41,238 nt of DNA from Gymnopilus junonius (lineage: Eukaryota > Basidiomycota > Agaricomycetes > Agaricales > Galerinaceae): contig JADNYJ010000293.1 of assembly GCA_015501075.1 (NCBI GenBank), positions 1 through 41,238 of the forward strand, in the 5' to 3' direction. The position numbers were made by a program, and so were the translations under genes. Of the stretch, positions 1-10,900 are shown piece after piece (the first letter of the stretch is position 1; every line of letters begins with the position of its first letter). The notes under the pieces were generated by a model, which did no database searches, was not told the origin of the DNA, and saw nothing but the letters and a program-made list of their open reading frames with translations.

Positions 1-1530
1 GGATGGAGACGGAGCATGGGACTGAGGAAGGTGGCGAGGGTGTCTGCTTCGACTTTTGGGAAGAGGTACTTGTCGTGGAGGACGGATTCGAGGGGCCAAT
101 AACGGAGCTTGTTGATATGTCGGAGTTCTCCTGAAGAACACGACTATGAGCTTGGATTGGAGAGACACACAAGGGAAATGAACTGACCTTTGCGATTGAA
201 GACGTCGTGAGAGTACTTGCCGGAGAAGGCGATGCTCATGGGATTTCGCCCAGCAGCTCGATGATCTGGGCGATGTGGTCGTTAACCTTGACATGCTGGG
301 TTCCTGAGGCGGGTCGACGAGATAATTGCCGCCAGTAATGAGTTCAATGAGCTACAATAGATATATAAGGCTTTATTCGAAAGGAGGACAGAAACACTTA
401 CGATGCCGGCCACGCTCCACAAATCTGAACTAGGACCCCACTTTGCACCCAGAATAACCTCTGGACACCGGTACTGACACGTATGGATATCATCCGTGAA
501 ATAATGCTTGACCTATGTAGCTGTGAAGAGGATAAGACGAGGGATGAAGTAGAAGAGTCGAAAATCGAACCATTTCCAAAGTCAGCAACCTTGACCGTCA
601 TCTTCTCCACCTACGCCTAGTACAGCGCCGATGAATCCTCATGCGACTCGCAATCAATCGATATCGCAGATCCAGGCGCGAGTCCCATGCCACCAATCGA
701 TTTGCCAAGTACATACTGCGCGACAGGACGCGTCGCGCTGGGCGCGGTTTGAGAGAGAAGGGAGGGGCCAGCGGGTCCGCCACGGCCGACGGAGCTGCCA
801 CGTATATCCAGCGACACCTGGGCTACCTCCCCCGCCAGATCAGTCGATTGGGATGGAGGATGTGTCCGCTGCGTCATCAGCGCGTCCTTGTCCATGGAAG
901 TCGAAGATTTTGCCATGCTGTCGTCTCCCTCGATTTTCAACATGCCAAAGACCCATTTATCCAGCATAGGGCTGTCGCTGAAGGCGGGGGAGGGTGAAGG
1001 AAGCGACTGCGAGCCAGCGATGAAGATGAAGTTGGATCAGGGCATTTAGTTGCTTCCGCGACCTTGGGAGGGCAGTACGCCCACAAGCCGGTTCGGTTGG
1101 GTGCTGGCGGTGGCGGATGACGTGGTCAGCTCGGTGGAGATGATGGATTCGACATCGTCAATGCAGATGAGCACATTTTCGGGCTTGAGATCTATGGTCG
1201 TGAGTCAGCTCACGCGAGCAGGAAAGGAATCGAACCAAGACGCGCCGGTATGGACGACACCACAGCGGTGATGCGAGTGCGAGGAGGATCTACTTTGCGG
1301 TCTGCTTGATGAACGCTGTTGTTCTTGTCCAGTTTGATGGGGCCGAACAGATTTTCACCCAGCACCTCAAGCACCATATACTACAGATCTAGACGCCATT
1401 CGTGTCCTTGCGGCGGAAGCAGAAACGGTCGAGACAAGAGATGATGTGAGAACAGCTGGAATAGGGGTGATTCCGTGCCATTTTGGTAATAATGTGGAGA
1501 GAACTTGACGCCGTTTAGTGCGACACGTCT
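1..1530 (-). pseudogene. SRPK-type serine/threonine protein kinase remnant (partial)
   Basis: Reading the minus strand, kinase blocks appear in the correct order but in changing frames: MVLEVLGENLFGPIKL near 1375, HTDLKPENVLICIDDVE (catalytic loop, about 1250-1145), VKVADFGN (DFG, about 590-560), YRCPEVILGAKWGPSSDLW (activation/P+1 region, about 480-425), ELITGGNYLVD, HIAQIIELLGE, GKYSHDVFNRKG and YWPLESVLHDKYLFPK running off the left edge. These are typical of SRPK kinases, which phosphorylate SR splicing factors. Introns with normal borders remain, for example before ELITGG. Lesions: in-frame TAG at 1389-1391, 1290-1292, 617-619, 611-613 and 513-515 (the last replaces the Trp of GNATW), a likely 5-base insertion near 1380, frameshifts near 310 and 240, and a GC rather than GT donor at 1245-1244. 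The N-terminal lobe before about 1530 is not recognisable. Several independent lesions make this a pseudogene rather than a sequencing slip. Confidence 0.8.
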
Positions 1531-1599
1531 ATGAAAGTCGGCAGAGATCAAGGATTCGAAATCGAAAAGAAAGACCGGAGGGGATACAGTGGTTGGCAT

Positions 1600-2221
1600 G
1601 GGGCAGATGAGACGGGCTGTGGAGTGCCGTTGTGGGATAACGTCGCGCGCTCCAACATGGGGTTGCTGTGAAGTCTAGGAGTCGTGAAGAAAGAAGAGAG
1701 AGCGGCGAACATCAACCAGAAATTTATTTTCTCACGGCCAATAAATAAGACAGGAACCAGCCAAAAAGCTCGACCAAAGGCTCCCTTTTCGATCAGAATC
1801 TCATCGCAAGCTCTCTATTTTAATTAACTCTGACACTGGAGTGGCCGACTCCGTTCTTATTGGAGTTCAACACAAAAATTGAACCCAATATGTCATATCA
1901 GAATGTCCGATTTCACTGAAGGTCGACGAATAAGTGAGCATCCACCTGTTCATATGAATCCACGCACATCGCTCCATGCTTGTCATACTCGATTGCATGT
2001 CCTAAAATACATGAACATTAGTCAGTCAACAATATGGGTCGATTTTACATGACTTACATTGAAAGAGAGGTCGAAGAATCAAATGCCTTGCCAGGATAAG
2101 TATTCAGTGGCCTTCACTGCACTTCCATATTCCCGGCGCCAGACTGGCATAAAGGCAAATCGGCAATGGAGGATAATGTTATATACATAGACGTACCAGC
2201 GAGAATACCATCGGTTCTGTT
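1600..2221. other. Intergenic, no gene seen
   Basis: AT-rich sequence with stops in all frames. A short spliced-looking continuation of the G-alpha-like fragment could lie around 1960-2200 on the minus strand, but no family motif supports it. Confidence 0.3.
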
Positions 2222-2955
2222 CTAGCCCGTGATATAACTCCAAACATGATTTATGAAATAAATTCCATAGTCCAACAGCCGTTGCAGTAAGTCCACTTTA
2301 GTGAAGAAAACGATGAACACCGTATTTCGACGTAATCTCGATTCACGAACGGATCTCCACAAGTTCATCGAATCTTCGAAGTGATTACGTCTCTTTTTTT
2401 GGTGAGACCGAGGATCAGGTTCTTCGAAAATTGACATTACTTCCAATGATATCGCTTCAGAAAGAAGATATATATGCCTACACGCTATTGTCGCCCGAGC
2501 CTCATTTTCCCTTTCGTCATAACCCCGAACGTGGTCTTTGAAATTAATACCAGAATCCAACTGCCTCTCTAGCAAGTCTGACTTGGTAAAAAAGACGCTG
2601 AAGTACACATTATCGAGAGATCCTGACGTGCAAATAGACCTACAGAGAGTCATAGAATTGTCGAAGTGGGATCTATTCGAGGTCAGGTAGGGTGAACGTG
2701 GAAATTCTTCTGATACGGTCATGGCTTTCGACAACTAGTGTCAGTTCGAGGTCTGGTGCCCTAAGCGTGACTTACAAACGTATATTAGTAAATTTATGAG
2801 GGCTCGTCGACATGATTGTAGAGGTGCAAAAACTTACGGAACACCAAATGGTCTATTATCGTATCAACGAATTCAACCCAAGTCCGAATATGCTATGAAG
2901 AAGAAGAGTGAGCTGATCAAGTAAACCTGAAGGACAATGTACCAATATTTACCAT
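2222..2955 (-). pseudogene. G-protein alpha subunit-like fragment with internal duplication
   Basis: Minus strand. An exon ending at 2953 carries FYDVDRFVNIM, in the place of the switch II motif DVGG.R. A 48-nt exon (2845-2892) reads HIRTWVEFVDTIIDHL, matching the HTWV.YFDDV.AII region. The open exon 2222-2734 reads ...NRSHFDNSMTLCRSIC, then VFFTKSDLLERQLDSGINF and GYDERENEA, the order found in atypical agaric G-alpha proteins (NRLEDS..LW, LNK.DLL..KL..G, YGDR.N). The same block then repeats within the exon: NHFEDSMNLWRSV and VFFTKVDLLQRLLDYGIYF. The nucleotide-binding NK.D has become TK[SV]D and the DVGG glycines are lost, so GTP binding is unlikely. No P-loop exon was found upstream. The exon 2222-2734 has no ATG at its start and joins upstream through an acceptor at about 2735. 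Probably a degenerate member of a family that is expanded in mushrooms. Confidence 0.6.
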
Positions 2956-3013
2956 AATATTCACAAATCGATCAACGTCGTAAAAGATAAATGGTTTCGG
3001 TACTGTTAATTTG

Positions 3014-4388
3014 AGACGCAGATCAGAAAGAGTACAAGGCATGTCAGTATCAGTGAAATCGTCGTGAAAGGAGTAGGCCTACGCCAGGAGAGCAAGGAAG
3101 GAAGAAGAAACGAACCACATATAGTTCAATCGAGAAGATACGGCGCCAACTTCTGAAGCTCAAGAGTCACTTGCAGCGTATGGAGTGAAATGCTGGACCA
3201 CTTCGTACAGAATAACTGAAACACGAACGTATTGCTCAGTCAGTCAAAGGCTTTCACAAAAATTTCAGAAGAAACTCACTAGTCACTACTTCTTTCCTCA
3301 TTTTCAAACTCCCAGAGCTGAATCCGGCCGCAGAAACACCCAGTTAGGAATTGCCATTCGAGGGAGGGTATGCCGCTTTAAAGTTGTATGATGCTGGATG
3401 TTTGCTGCATGAGAGGTTGTGGGACAAGAAAGGAATACGAGAAAGGAGTAAGTGTAACAATAGATATGTGCAGAGTTACTAGAAAGCAAGTCAGCCCGGC
3501 TTGGAAAGAACAATGAGCAAAAACGAACTATGAAGAATCCAGAATCAGATCTCAGATCTCAATCCAGAAAACTACGCCCATCCAGACCCCAATTTCCAGC
3601 ACAAAATCGCATCAAGGGCTCGTTGAGCACATCATACCGTAAAAGCCGTCGCATAAGCCGTGATCCAGGTTGCAGGAGATGTATCATGAGAGGAAGAGGT
3701 GCCAGTGAAGTTCAATAGAATGGGGTCTGAATCGTGTCGGAAAAAGCGGATCACAATTACATTACCTAATCACGGAACACCTGCCGCCCGTCCGAGTCCA
3801 ACTCACCACCGTCTCTGTGACCTTGACCATTCCCTTGCTTTTGCGAACCTGGGCCGCTGACACTCTTATGACGCATACGATCTAATACTAACTATAGTCC
3901 TATTGGATCTGATTTACAACTTCAGCGGGTTCACCCCATAACCGAGGCTTGATCAGTGAATCTGCAGTCGGGCTTTGGAGTCGAGCGCAGTTTTCCTGGA
4001 GTGATATCTGATTCTGATTACTGTGGGAGTTCTATACATCATTTCTACCTTCCTTCTTTGTGTTCAGTCTCTGCCACTTATTGTGGCATATCTTTGGTTT
4101 GCTTCTCATTGAATACGGCAACGTCTCTTGCACACATCAGGCTATATGACGACTTTTGAAGATTTCATAGCTCCTTGCATATTCATGCTATGGCCTCTCT
4201 CATGAAGGCCGATTCTATGCTACAGGGCAGCCCATAACGATCTACTATACAAATCTCAGCAGATGATTTAGTCATTTATTCTGTGATCCTGGCTGCTTAC
4301 CTTCTCTTCTGTGATCCCCTCATTCGTGCACCAATTTCATTGATATCCTAATACAAAAAGCAGCCGCCTACTCGCCCAATATATAACC
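3014..4388. other. Intergenic, no supported gene
   Basis: About 1.4 kb with only short unsupported open frames on both strands. No domain, RNA gene or repeat was recognised. Confidence 0.4.
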
Positions 4389-5068
4389 CTACTTCTGCCC
4401 GTGCTTCTGGATATGTTCCTTCACATCTCCCGCCGTCTTCTCACGAACCTCCTCATGATGCGCCTGCCAATAACTCTCAAACTTGGCATAATCTCCCCCT
4501 GAAACGTACCCTGCTGTTTCCAAGCGCTTCACCGCCTGAACAGCAAAGTCGAGCAGTTCCTGTAGTTCGGTCTGAAGCAGGGTAGGACTTTTCCGCCATA
4601 CGTACTTGTTGTTTGACAGCGGCTTCCAGCGCTTCGTCGGACGCTTCGTGGCCGTGTGGGATGAGCTTTGCAGAGACGGTGAGCTGGGAAGCTCTGGTTA
4701 CTCGTTCAGCAGCATCGTATACCAGACAGCTTGATGAAGTTTCGGTGAGATGTCCAAATAAAATGTATATGGATGCGGAAATTTGTAACTCCCTTCGAGA
4801 ACGTATTCATGGATCGTCATTTTCTTCCCGCTCGCACCAATCGATCCAGGAGTGTGTACCACCAAGCCAAAGTCCCAGGTGTTCTTCCCTTTTCCAGTTT
4901 CACGGAGCGATATTTCAAGATTGGGACCATCTGGGATACTATCCACTTAGTCGAAACGGACTGGTGAGCGCCAACAAGCGACTAACTTCTGCGGACTAAC
5001 TCGACGGGAGCAGAGAGGACCCCAATGAAGAGGTACAGACATGAAAATAGGAAGATTAATGAACGCAT
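4389..5068 (-). CDS. Small secreted hypothetical protein (frameshifted)
   Basis: The minus-strand start at 5068 opens a clear signal peptide (MRSLIFLFSCLYLFIGVLSA) followed by PVELVRR. A 41-nt GT-AG intron (4946-4986) joins it in phase to a conserved-looking segment containing WDFGLVVHTPGSIG and KFPHPYTFYLDISPKLHQAV. Next comes a helical, charged tail (AAERVTRASQLTVSAKLIPH, then LQELLDFAVQAVKRLETAGY), ending EHIQKHGQK at a stop at 4389-4391. The tail needs a very short 34-nt intron. Between HQAVW and YDAAE near 4730 the frame shifts by two bases, which a TA duplication would explain, so the allele may be broken or the base call wrong. I do not recognise the family. The signal peptide points to secretion. 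Confidence 0.5.
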
Positions 5069-5819
5069 TGGAGGGATCTGGAGAATAAGAACGTCTCAGC
5101 TCAATCAATATTCCAAGAACAACTGGTGGAGCATACCTCTAAATGTTAGTAAGAATAGTTCAGTTTGATGAAGAATATACGCGATAGACTGGTAGATTTC
5201 GGACCTGCCGAAATATAGAGGGAGCTCCTGGCTTGGAAATTCTATCGAAAACTCTTCATGGTATCTATACCGTTCGTCCTTCCGTAGATAATCAGATCCT
5301 GTTCTGCTGGATGATTAGCAAATCGAGGCAATGATCAGTGTTATCTAGCTATAGGCAAGGTAGGCGCACTATCTTAGCATTCTGATCGTTATTGAATTAG
5401 GCATGCTATTCGGAGAGCCTCTAACGCCACGATTGCTCCTCAAAATCAAAGAATATCTGCATATGCTGTGCCCGCGTCGCCCGTTGGACGTGCTTCAAGT
5501 TATTTAATACTTTATCTGACAGTTCTGCTCAAAGTCTGTCAGAATACCCCCTTGATGAAGACGTATAATTTATAAAAAGGGTACTTATCGTCAGGAAACA
5601 ATCCAGGAGGTCCCTCCCTTAAGAACATTTCGGGGCGCCCGGGTGCAATCTTTTCTCTAAATATACATAAGTAAGCTTGAATTCCAATACGCATCAAATT
5701 ACTTACTCAGCACGTCAAACGTCTTCCCCTCGTATATGTATCGAATTTGAGATGCCTTATACCTCTTCGAGTCTTGTAAGCCTCTGAAGTCATTCATAAA
5801 CTTATACCCCTGATATTGA
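5069..5819. other. Intergenic, no gene seen
   Basis: About 750 bp between two divergently transcribed genes (minus gene ending upstream at 5068, plus gene starting at 5820). It probably holds both promoters. No definite box was found. Confidence 0.35.
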
Positions 5820-7014
5820 ATGCCAATACCGCAGTTATTGCCGTCAGAACTCAAACACCACATCGCCAAATTCTCTTCACAAAGGAGCTTGGTCGCCCTG
5901 TCTTTAGCCCACCCTGCCTATCAAAAAGAAGCTGAGGAGGGGCTCTATCACACCATCTCTATTGCGTCCTCACATGAAAACAAACTCTCCGTGAAATGCA
6001 CAGAGACATTAGCGACGAATGTTGAGAAAGCAGGTTACGTCCATGTCTTGACCGTCGAGTTCTCTCGTAACAGGAAGGACGAAAATCGGAGGATGATGAC
6101 TTTTCTTATGCGAGCATTGATTAATATGCATGCACTTTCTGATCTTCGGATTAGAATGCGCCATGATGAGGTCGACGAATGGGTTGAAAGCCTAAACGAA
6201 ATCCTGTGGTCAGTCGAACACACTTTCTGTCACTTCTTCAATCTAATAATTTGGTACAGCCACTCTGACTTCCACCTGAAGACTCTCTACTGCAACGAGG
6301 GTTTAGATATCTCTAAAATCATCAAGAGTCGACCTGAAATGCAGGAACTCGGAATATACACCAACGGCGGCACCGAAGATCTCCTCAAGCCTCTCAAAGC
6401 ACTTGAAACCACTAATACACCTTTTCCGTTAGTCTTCACCTTGGAACGCGAGAGTTTCTATCCAACTTTCGACCACATTACTATCTTTCCTGCGTTTTAT
6501 CCCGCTGATAGAAATGCTACATTGCATCGCATCTTGTGCGATTCCATGGATCGTGATCAAGGTTCAGATATGCTCGTCGATCCAAAAAGGGTTTCGCAAC
6601 TTTCTATCTACCTAGGGCACGCCAACGATACACAGAGCATTCATACGATTGCGGAGAATATGGCGTCGATTTTTCCTGGGATTACGTAGTTGAACCTCTA
6701 TCTCGAAAGCCGTTTTGACATAGTGAGTCATGTAATTGTTTTTCCTGTGTTTAGTCTGAAGAACGCGTAATAATATTTAGAGCTCGCAAGACCTGAAAAA
6801 TTTCCTCTCCTTCTACCCTCAGTTATCCGAATTGACCTTCTGTCGATGGAATAACGATGATGGAGAAATGGAACCGGAAGTTCCTGAAATCCTCAAGCTC
6901 TCTTCTGTCAAGGAGTGGGCAGCAACTTGCCCTGAGCTTATTTCGGTGATATTCAGTGATGGAGCGACAACCGAAAGGAACTCTAACGCGGAAGATTGGC
7001 GCATACGGCGCTGA
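5820..7014 (+). CDS. F-box-like protein with late premature stop
   Basis: The ATG at 5820 starts MPIPQLLPSELKHHIAKF followed by LVALSLAHPAYQKEAEEGLY, the usual F-box-like opening of agaric proteins that recruit targets to SCF ubiquitin ligases, followed by leucine-rich repeat-like text. An in-frame 51-nt intron (6209-6259, GTCAGT...CAG with a CTAAT branch site) probably interrupts NEIL-C-HSDFHLKTLY. The frame meets TAG at 6687-6689 but stays coding beyond it (LNLYLESRFDI), then a 58-nt intron (6723-6780) joins in phase 0 to an exon reading LKNFLSFYPQLSELTF and ending at 7012-7014. Without the TAG the protein would be about 361 aa; with it, about 272 aa. No alternative splice I tried avoids the stop. 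It may be a young pseudogene or a truncated but expressed allele. Confidence 0.6.
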
Positions 7015-7229
7015 AATAACAATGTATTGTACTATAAGGGTCATGCAAATAATCTGGATATTCGGAATTTGCGGAAAATAGTAAGCATGTACATAACATA
7101 ATATAGCGAGAGCAAGCATGGAGAGGAAAGAAGAGAGATATAGATAACGTTACGGGCGAGGATGGATGCAGAAAGCGCCCTAAGGCCTGAGGCGTGATTC
7201 CTTTCCTCTATTTCATCCCGCACTCCTCC

Positions 7230-10200
7230 CACACCTGCAGCTCTTGACCTTGAACCTGTGGCCCCAACCCGTTCTCCTCCTTCTCGAACGTCTTACGCGC
7301 AGCGCGCTCCCTTGAAACCGATTCGACCTTCAAGCACCTCCCCTGTCAAGTTGGTCGCGGGCTCTGAGGCTTCGTCGCGGTAGAACACACAAATGAGCAT
7401 CAACCGAGGGCACGTCGCAAGGTTGTGACGGTGGTAACAATGACGGTACAGGGTGACGGCGGAATGGAGAAGGAGCAGCTGGTGGTGAAGCTGTGTCGAA
7501 CTTGAGGCCTGCTGGTGGTGATGACGGCTAGTGCTGGGAGTTTGAGACGGGGGATAAGGACAATGAGGGTGAAGAGGCAGATGGCGGGGAAGTGGAGGAA
7601 AAGAAGGCCTGAATGCTGGCACTATGTGGGCTTTTTAGGCTTTGACTATATGTGATTCTGATGATCGAATTCACAGCGTGTCTTTTAGTCATACCATACC
7701 TCTGTCCACGGTTCACGAGGCGAATATAGGCGTATGGCGCGTTCAAGTCCCAGTAGTCGCTTCCGACTGTTGGGTCACCACCACCAGTTTCAGCGTTTAC
7801 GACTGCACCTTTAACTTCGCAGCTGACCAGCTCCATGAGCATCCACATCACCACGTTCAACCTGCTCGTCAACGCTAATGGTGCCTGGTGTCGTATCTTC
7901 CATTGCCGACATCCACGATACCTCTCACAGTCCCGACGAATTAAATCCCCCCAGTATCCAGCACCAACATCCGATCCACATATGTATGGCACATCCTACA
8001 TCTAGGCCGAAGTCTCGAAGGGATAGATGGTCGGGTCGGAATGGTCGGAATGGTCGGAGGTGGGTAATGGGAAGCAGAGGCGGAGTCAGCTGCACTGTGA
8101 GTGAGGAGGCTTTGGCGATGATAAATCAGGGATGGTGTATGATATAGACGCCGGTGCTGGTACCAGGAGAAGAGACTATGAGGAGTTGGACGTTGGTGGT
8201 GGACGTTGGGGTGGCGAGGATGCTGACGACAGTGCCATTGGAGTAGTCAGCGATAGCTAGGCTTTCTCAAGGGCTTTATGAAGTTTTGAGCACTGGAAGC
8301 CAATCTTATCCTCTTTTACTGTGGGCAGCCGTGTTCCTGCGCTTGTGACGCTTTGAGGTACGAGCTCCCTTCGTCTTCCAATGCCGACGCTAACGCTGGA
8401 CGTGTCAGTTTTCTCCCTCTTCATCCAGTGCCGCTGGTGGTACTGGTGTCGCTGTGCTTGCCGGTGCCGGTGCCAATACTAGGAACACGCCACATCCTCC
8501 TGACTCCTGAGTCCTCCGCCCCAACTCGTTCGACAAAAGCGCCTCCATTATCAACAAAGCTGCAAATCCACATGTCTTCCCGTTCATCAAGGTCACATCT
8601 TCCCCAAGATCAACGTCAATCATCGCCGTGCTGCTGGCGAATTCTTTTCCTCCGACGATGCTAGCGCTGGCTGGCTGGCACTTCAAAATCTCGAGCTCTC
8701 AAATTCTCAATAATATCCATATCTCCCGCAAAAACATCGTCTTTGCGCAAATCAACCAACCAAAAACACCAGTTGCACATGCAATATTGAACCCTAACCA
8801 ACCTCCCGCCTCCCGCCAAGCATTCTACATTCTTGCTCCGTTTCTCCACCGACTTCTACTTCTACCTAATGTCGAATGACTCCTCTGAAGTGAGCTGGCT
8901 GCTGTACGCGAGTGTGCCCTCGCTGTCATTTCTCTGAACTGAGGATGTGGGATGTGGGATTCGGTGGTCTGAGATCTTTGATGGTGTGCATCCCGAGGGG
9001 ACGCCCTTAAGGATTAAGGGGAGTTGGTGGAGGATGAAAGTCGAGGTTGAGGTTGAGGTTGCAGATGTGTGTTGTTCATCATTCAACATTCGCGCTTGAA
9101 TGCCAAATGTGGCTTCGAAAGTTCTCATTGAGCCGTCCATTGGGGTCTCCTCCTCCAACGTCACCGTCAACATCGGCTGCTGCTGCTGCTTCAGCTGGTG
9201 CCGGATCAAGATGAGCTCTTTCGAAGCCCCGCCAAAGTTCTCTCCAATGGGTCCCTTCTTCAAGCTTCCTCATCCCAAGCTTCCAGCTGTAGACAACCCC
9301 GGCATCAACGTCAGTATTAACGCTGTCTCGAAATAGCGCTATCTTAGGATCTTCCTTCTCTTTATTTCGTTCCTAGTCCTGCGCTGGTGCTGGCACAAAA
9401 TGTCCTTAAATATCGATTATTATCCACCTCCCTCCCCTCGACCCTCCAGCCCAAAGCCTGACCAATTCTCACCGGCGAAGAACGTTCCACCTGCCGCTCG
9501 CCAAGGACATATTTTTCTTGGACGACATCTTCAACGCCGATACTTTCAACACAACCAACGCCAGCGCCGATGCCCCCTCCTCCTCCTCCTCCTCCTCCTC
9601 GTCTTCCTCAAGCTCCCTGGTACCAGCACCGGCCCATGCCGGCCTCATGCTTGTCCTAGCTCCACCCACCAGCGCATCGATTCCCAAAACAAGAGGCACT
9701 CGCTTGCTCTAGTCGCACCCGAATCCGAATAACGCGTAACGCCATAGCTTGAGACGAGTTTGGAAGATTCCGAAGAGAGTGCGCGTTAGTCGCGCCAGCT
9801 CAGAATGTTAGGAAGAACAGGCGGCCTGCGGTCATCGTGGCATGGCATGGTCGTGGCGTGGGCGGGTGGTTTGGCGGAAGAGAGGAGGAGAGGTTTCAGC
9901 TCTCGGTGGCGGGGGACTCCTTTTATCTGGCGATGATGCCGATCGTCATGAGCAAGGGCGTGGGCATGTTCTATGAGTCCGTGAGCCCATAAACTGCAGG
10001 AGGCGAGGTATGAGGTTGAGGTCGCCGGTGCATTAAGCTGTGGTGCTGGACAGTCGATTACCGGCAGGAGAGCGGCAACCAGCAAGAGACCAGTGACTAT
10101 TGGTTCTGTGTGGTCATTGTTCGTTGGTGACAGTGGTGGTGGCTACCGGTCGTGTTTGAGCTATTGGACTTAGGACTACATCCGGCGTTCTACTTTCCTT

Positions 10201-10900
10201 TTCGCTCCTAACTACAATACTACCGCCGACAGCTACAGTCCCAGCAGCTAGTGCATTTTCAATGTCAATTCAGTGCGACTCGACTCAACAAGTTCTGCTG
10301 TGGAAGATCCGTACAATGTCCCAAATTTCAACAACATCATACTAATGCGCATACCGCATCCTGCATCCCCCCAACTCGTTCATCAAGCTCGCTTCTTCTT
10401 CGACATGGTCGCCCTCAGTGTGTCGTCATCAGCGGTAACGCTGGCGTTGCTGCTGCTGTTGGCAGTTTATCTGCTTCCGACATTGAACGTTGAGGGATGT
10501 CGTGTCGCGGTAACTCAAGCGTCGAGGGTTCTGGGTAGTCCATGGGAAGTGACCGGGCGGAGGGAGGAAAATCGTAGATGGATGGAAGGGTGGTTGTTTA
10601 GTGGAGGATGGTCGACGTTTGAACTCGGAGAAATCGAAGGAGAATCAGATGAGAAAGTCTGATAGGGAGCAAATGTGATCCGTTCGCCAGCCGCCGCCAG
10701 TACCGAACGATGGGAAGGAGGACGAATTGTCGTCGTTGATCCTTCTGGACGCATTCAGAAGCACCAACACAGCCAGCAATTTTCACACATCTTCCTGCCT
10801 GCCTGGCACTACCCTGCCCAGCCCAGCTGACACGGGATATATGTTGGACTATCGGAAAAGTTTGCCTTGCATATTTCAATGCTTCTGCTTTTTCAGGGTT
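7230..10900. repeat. Degenerate low-complexity block, no intact gene
   Basis: About 3.7 kb of GC-rich sequence with many overlapping open frames but no convincing protein. Short words recur that encode Asn/Ala/Asp/Val-rich peptides (NADANAG near 8380, FNADTFNTTNASADAP near 9530, PGINVSINAV near 9300, LLVNANGA near 7850). The 13-mer ccccaactcgttc occurs at 8519-8531 and 10369-10381, in both cases encoding NSF[DI]K[SL]AS. Simple repeats: two exact ATGGTCGGA units at 8041-8058, three GAGGTT units at 9043-9060, a CTG run near 9178 and a CTC run at about 9577-9602. It looks like an old, repeatedly duplicated and decayed coding repeat. No parent gene is identified. Confidence 0.4.
9577..9602 (+). 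repeat. (CTC)n microsatellite
   Basis: An uninterrupted trinucleotide run of about 26 bases, followed by imperfect copies to about 9610. One plus-strand frame reads it as a serine tract. Confidence 0.85.

Noticed and set aside
617..967. 116-codon minus-strand open frame as a separate gene
   Set aside because: It is the spacer of the decayed SRPK kinase, in frame with VKVADFGN, and is bounded by lesions.
4613..4999. 128-codon plus-strand open frame
   Set aside because: Antisense shadow of the secreted-protein gene, whose signal peptide and introns are more convincing.
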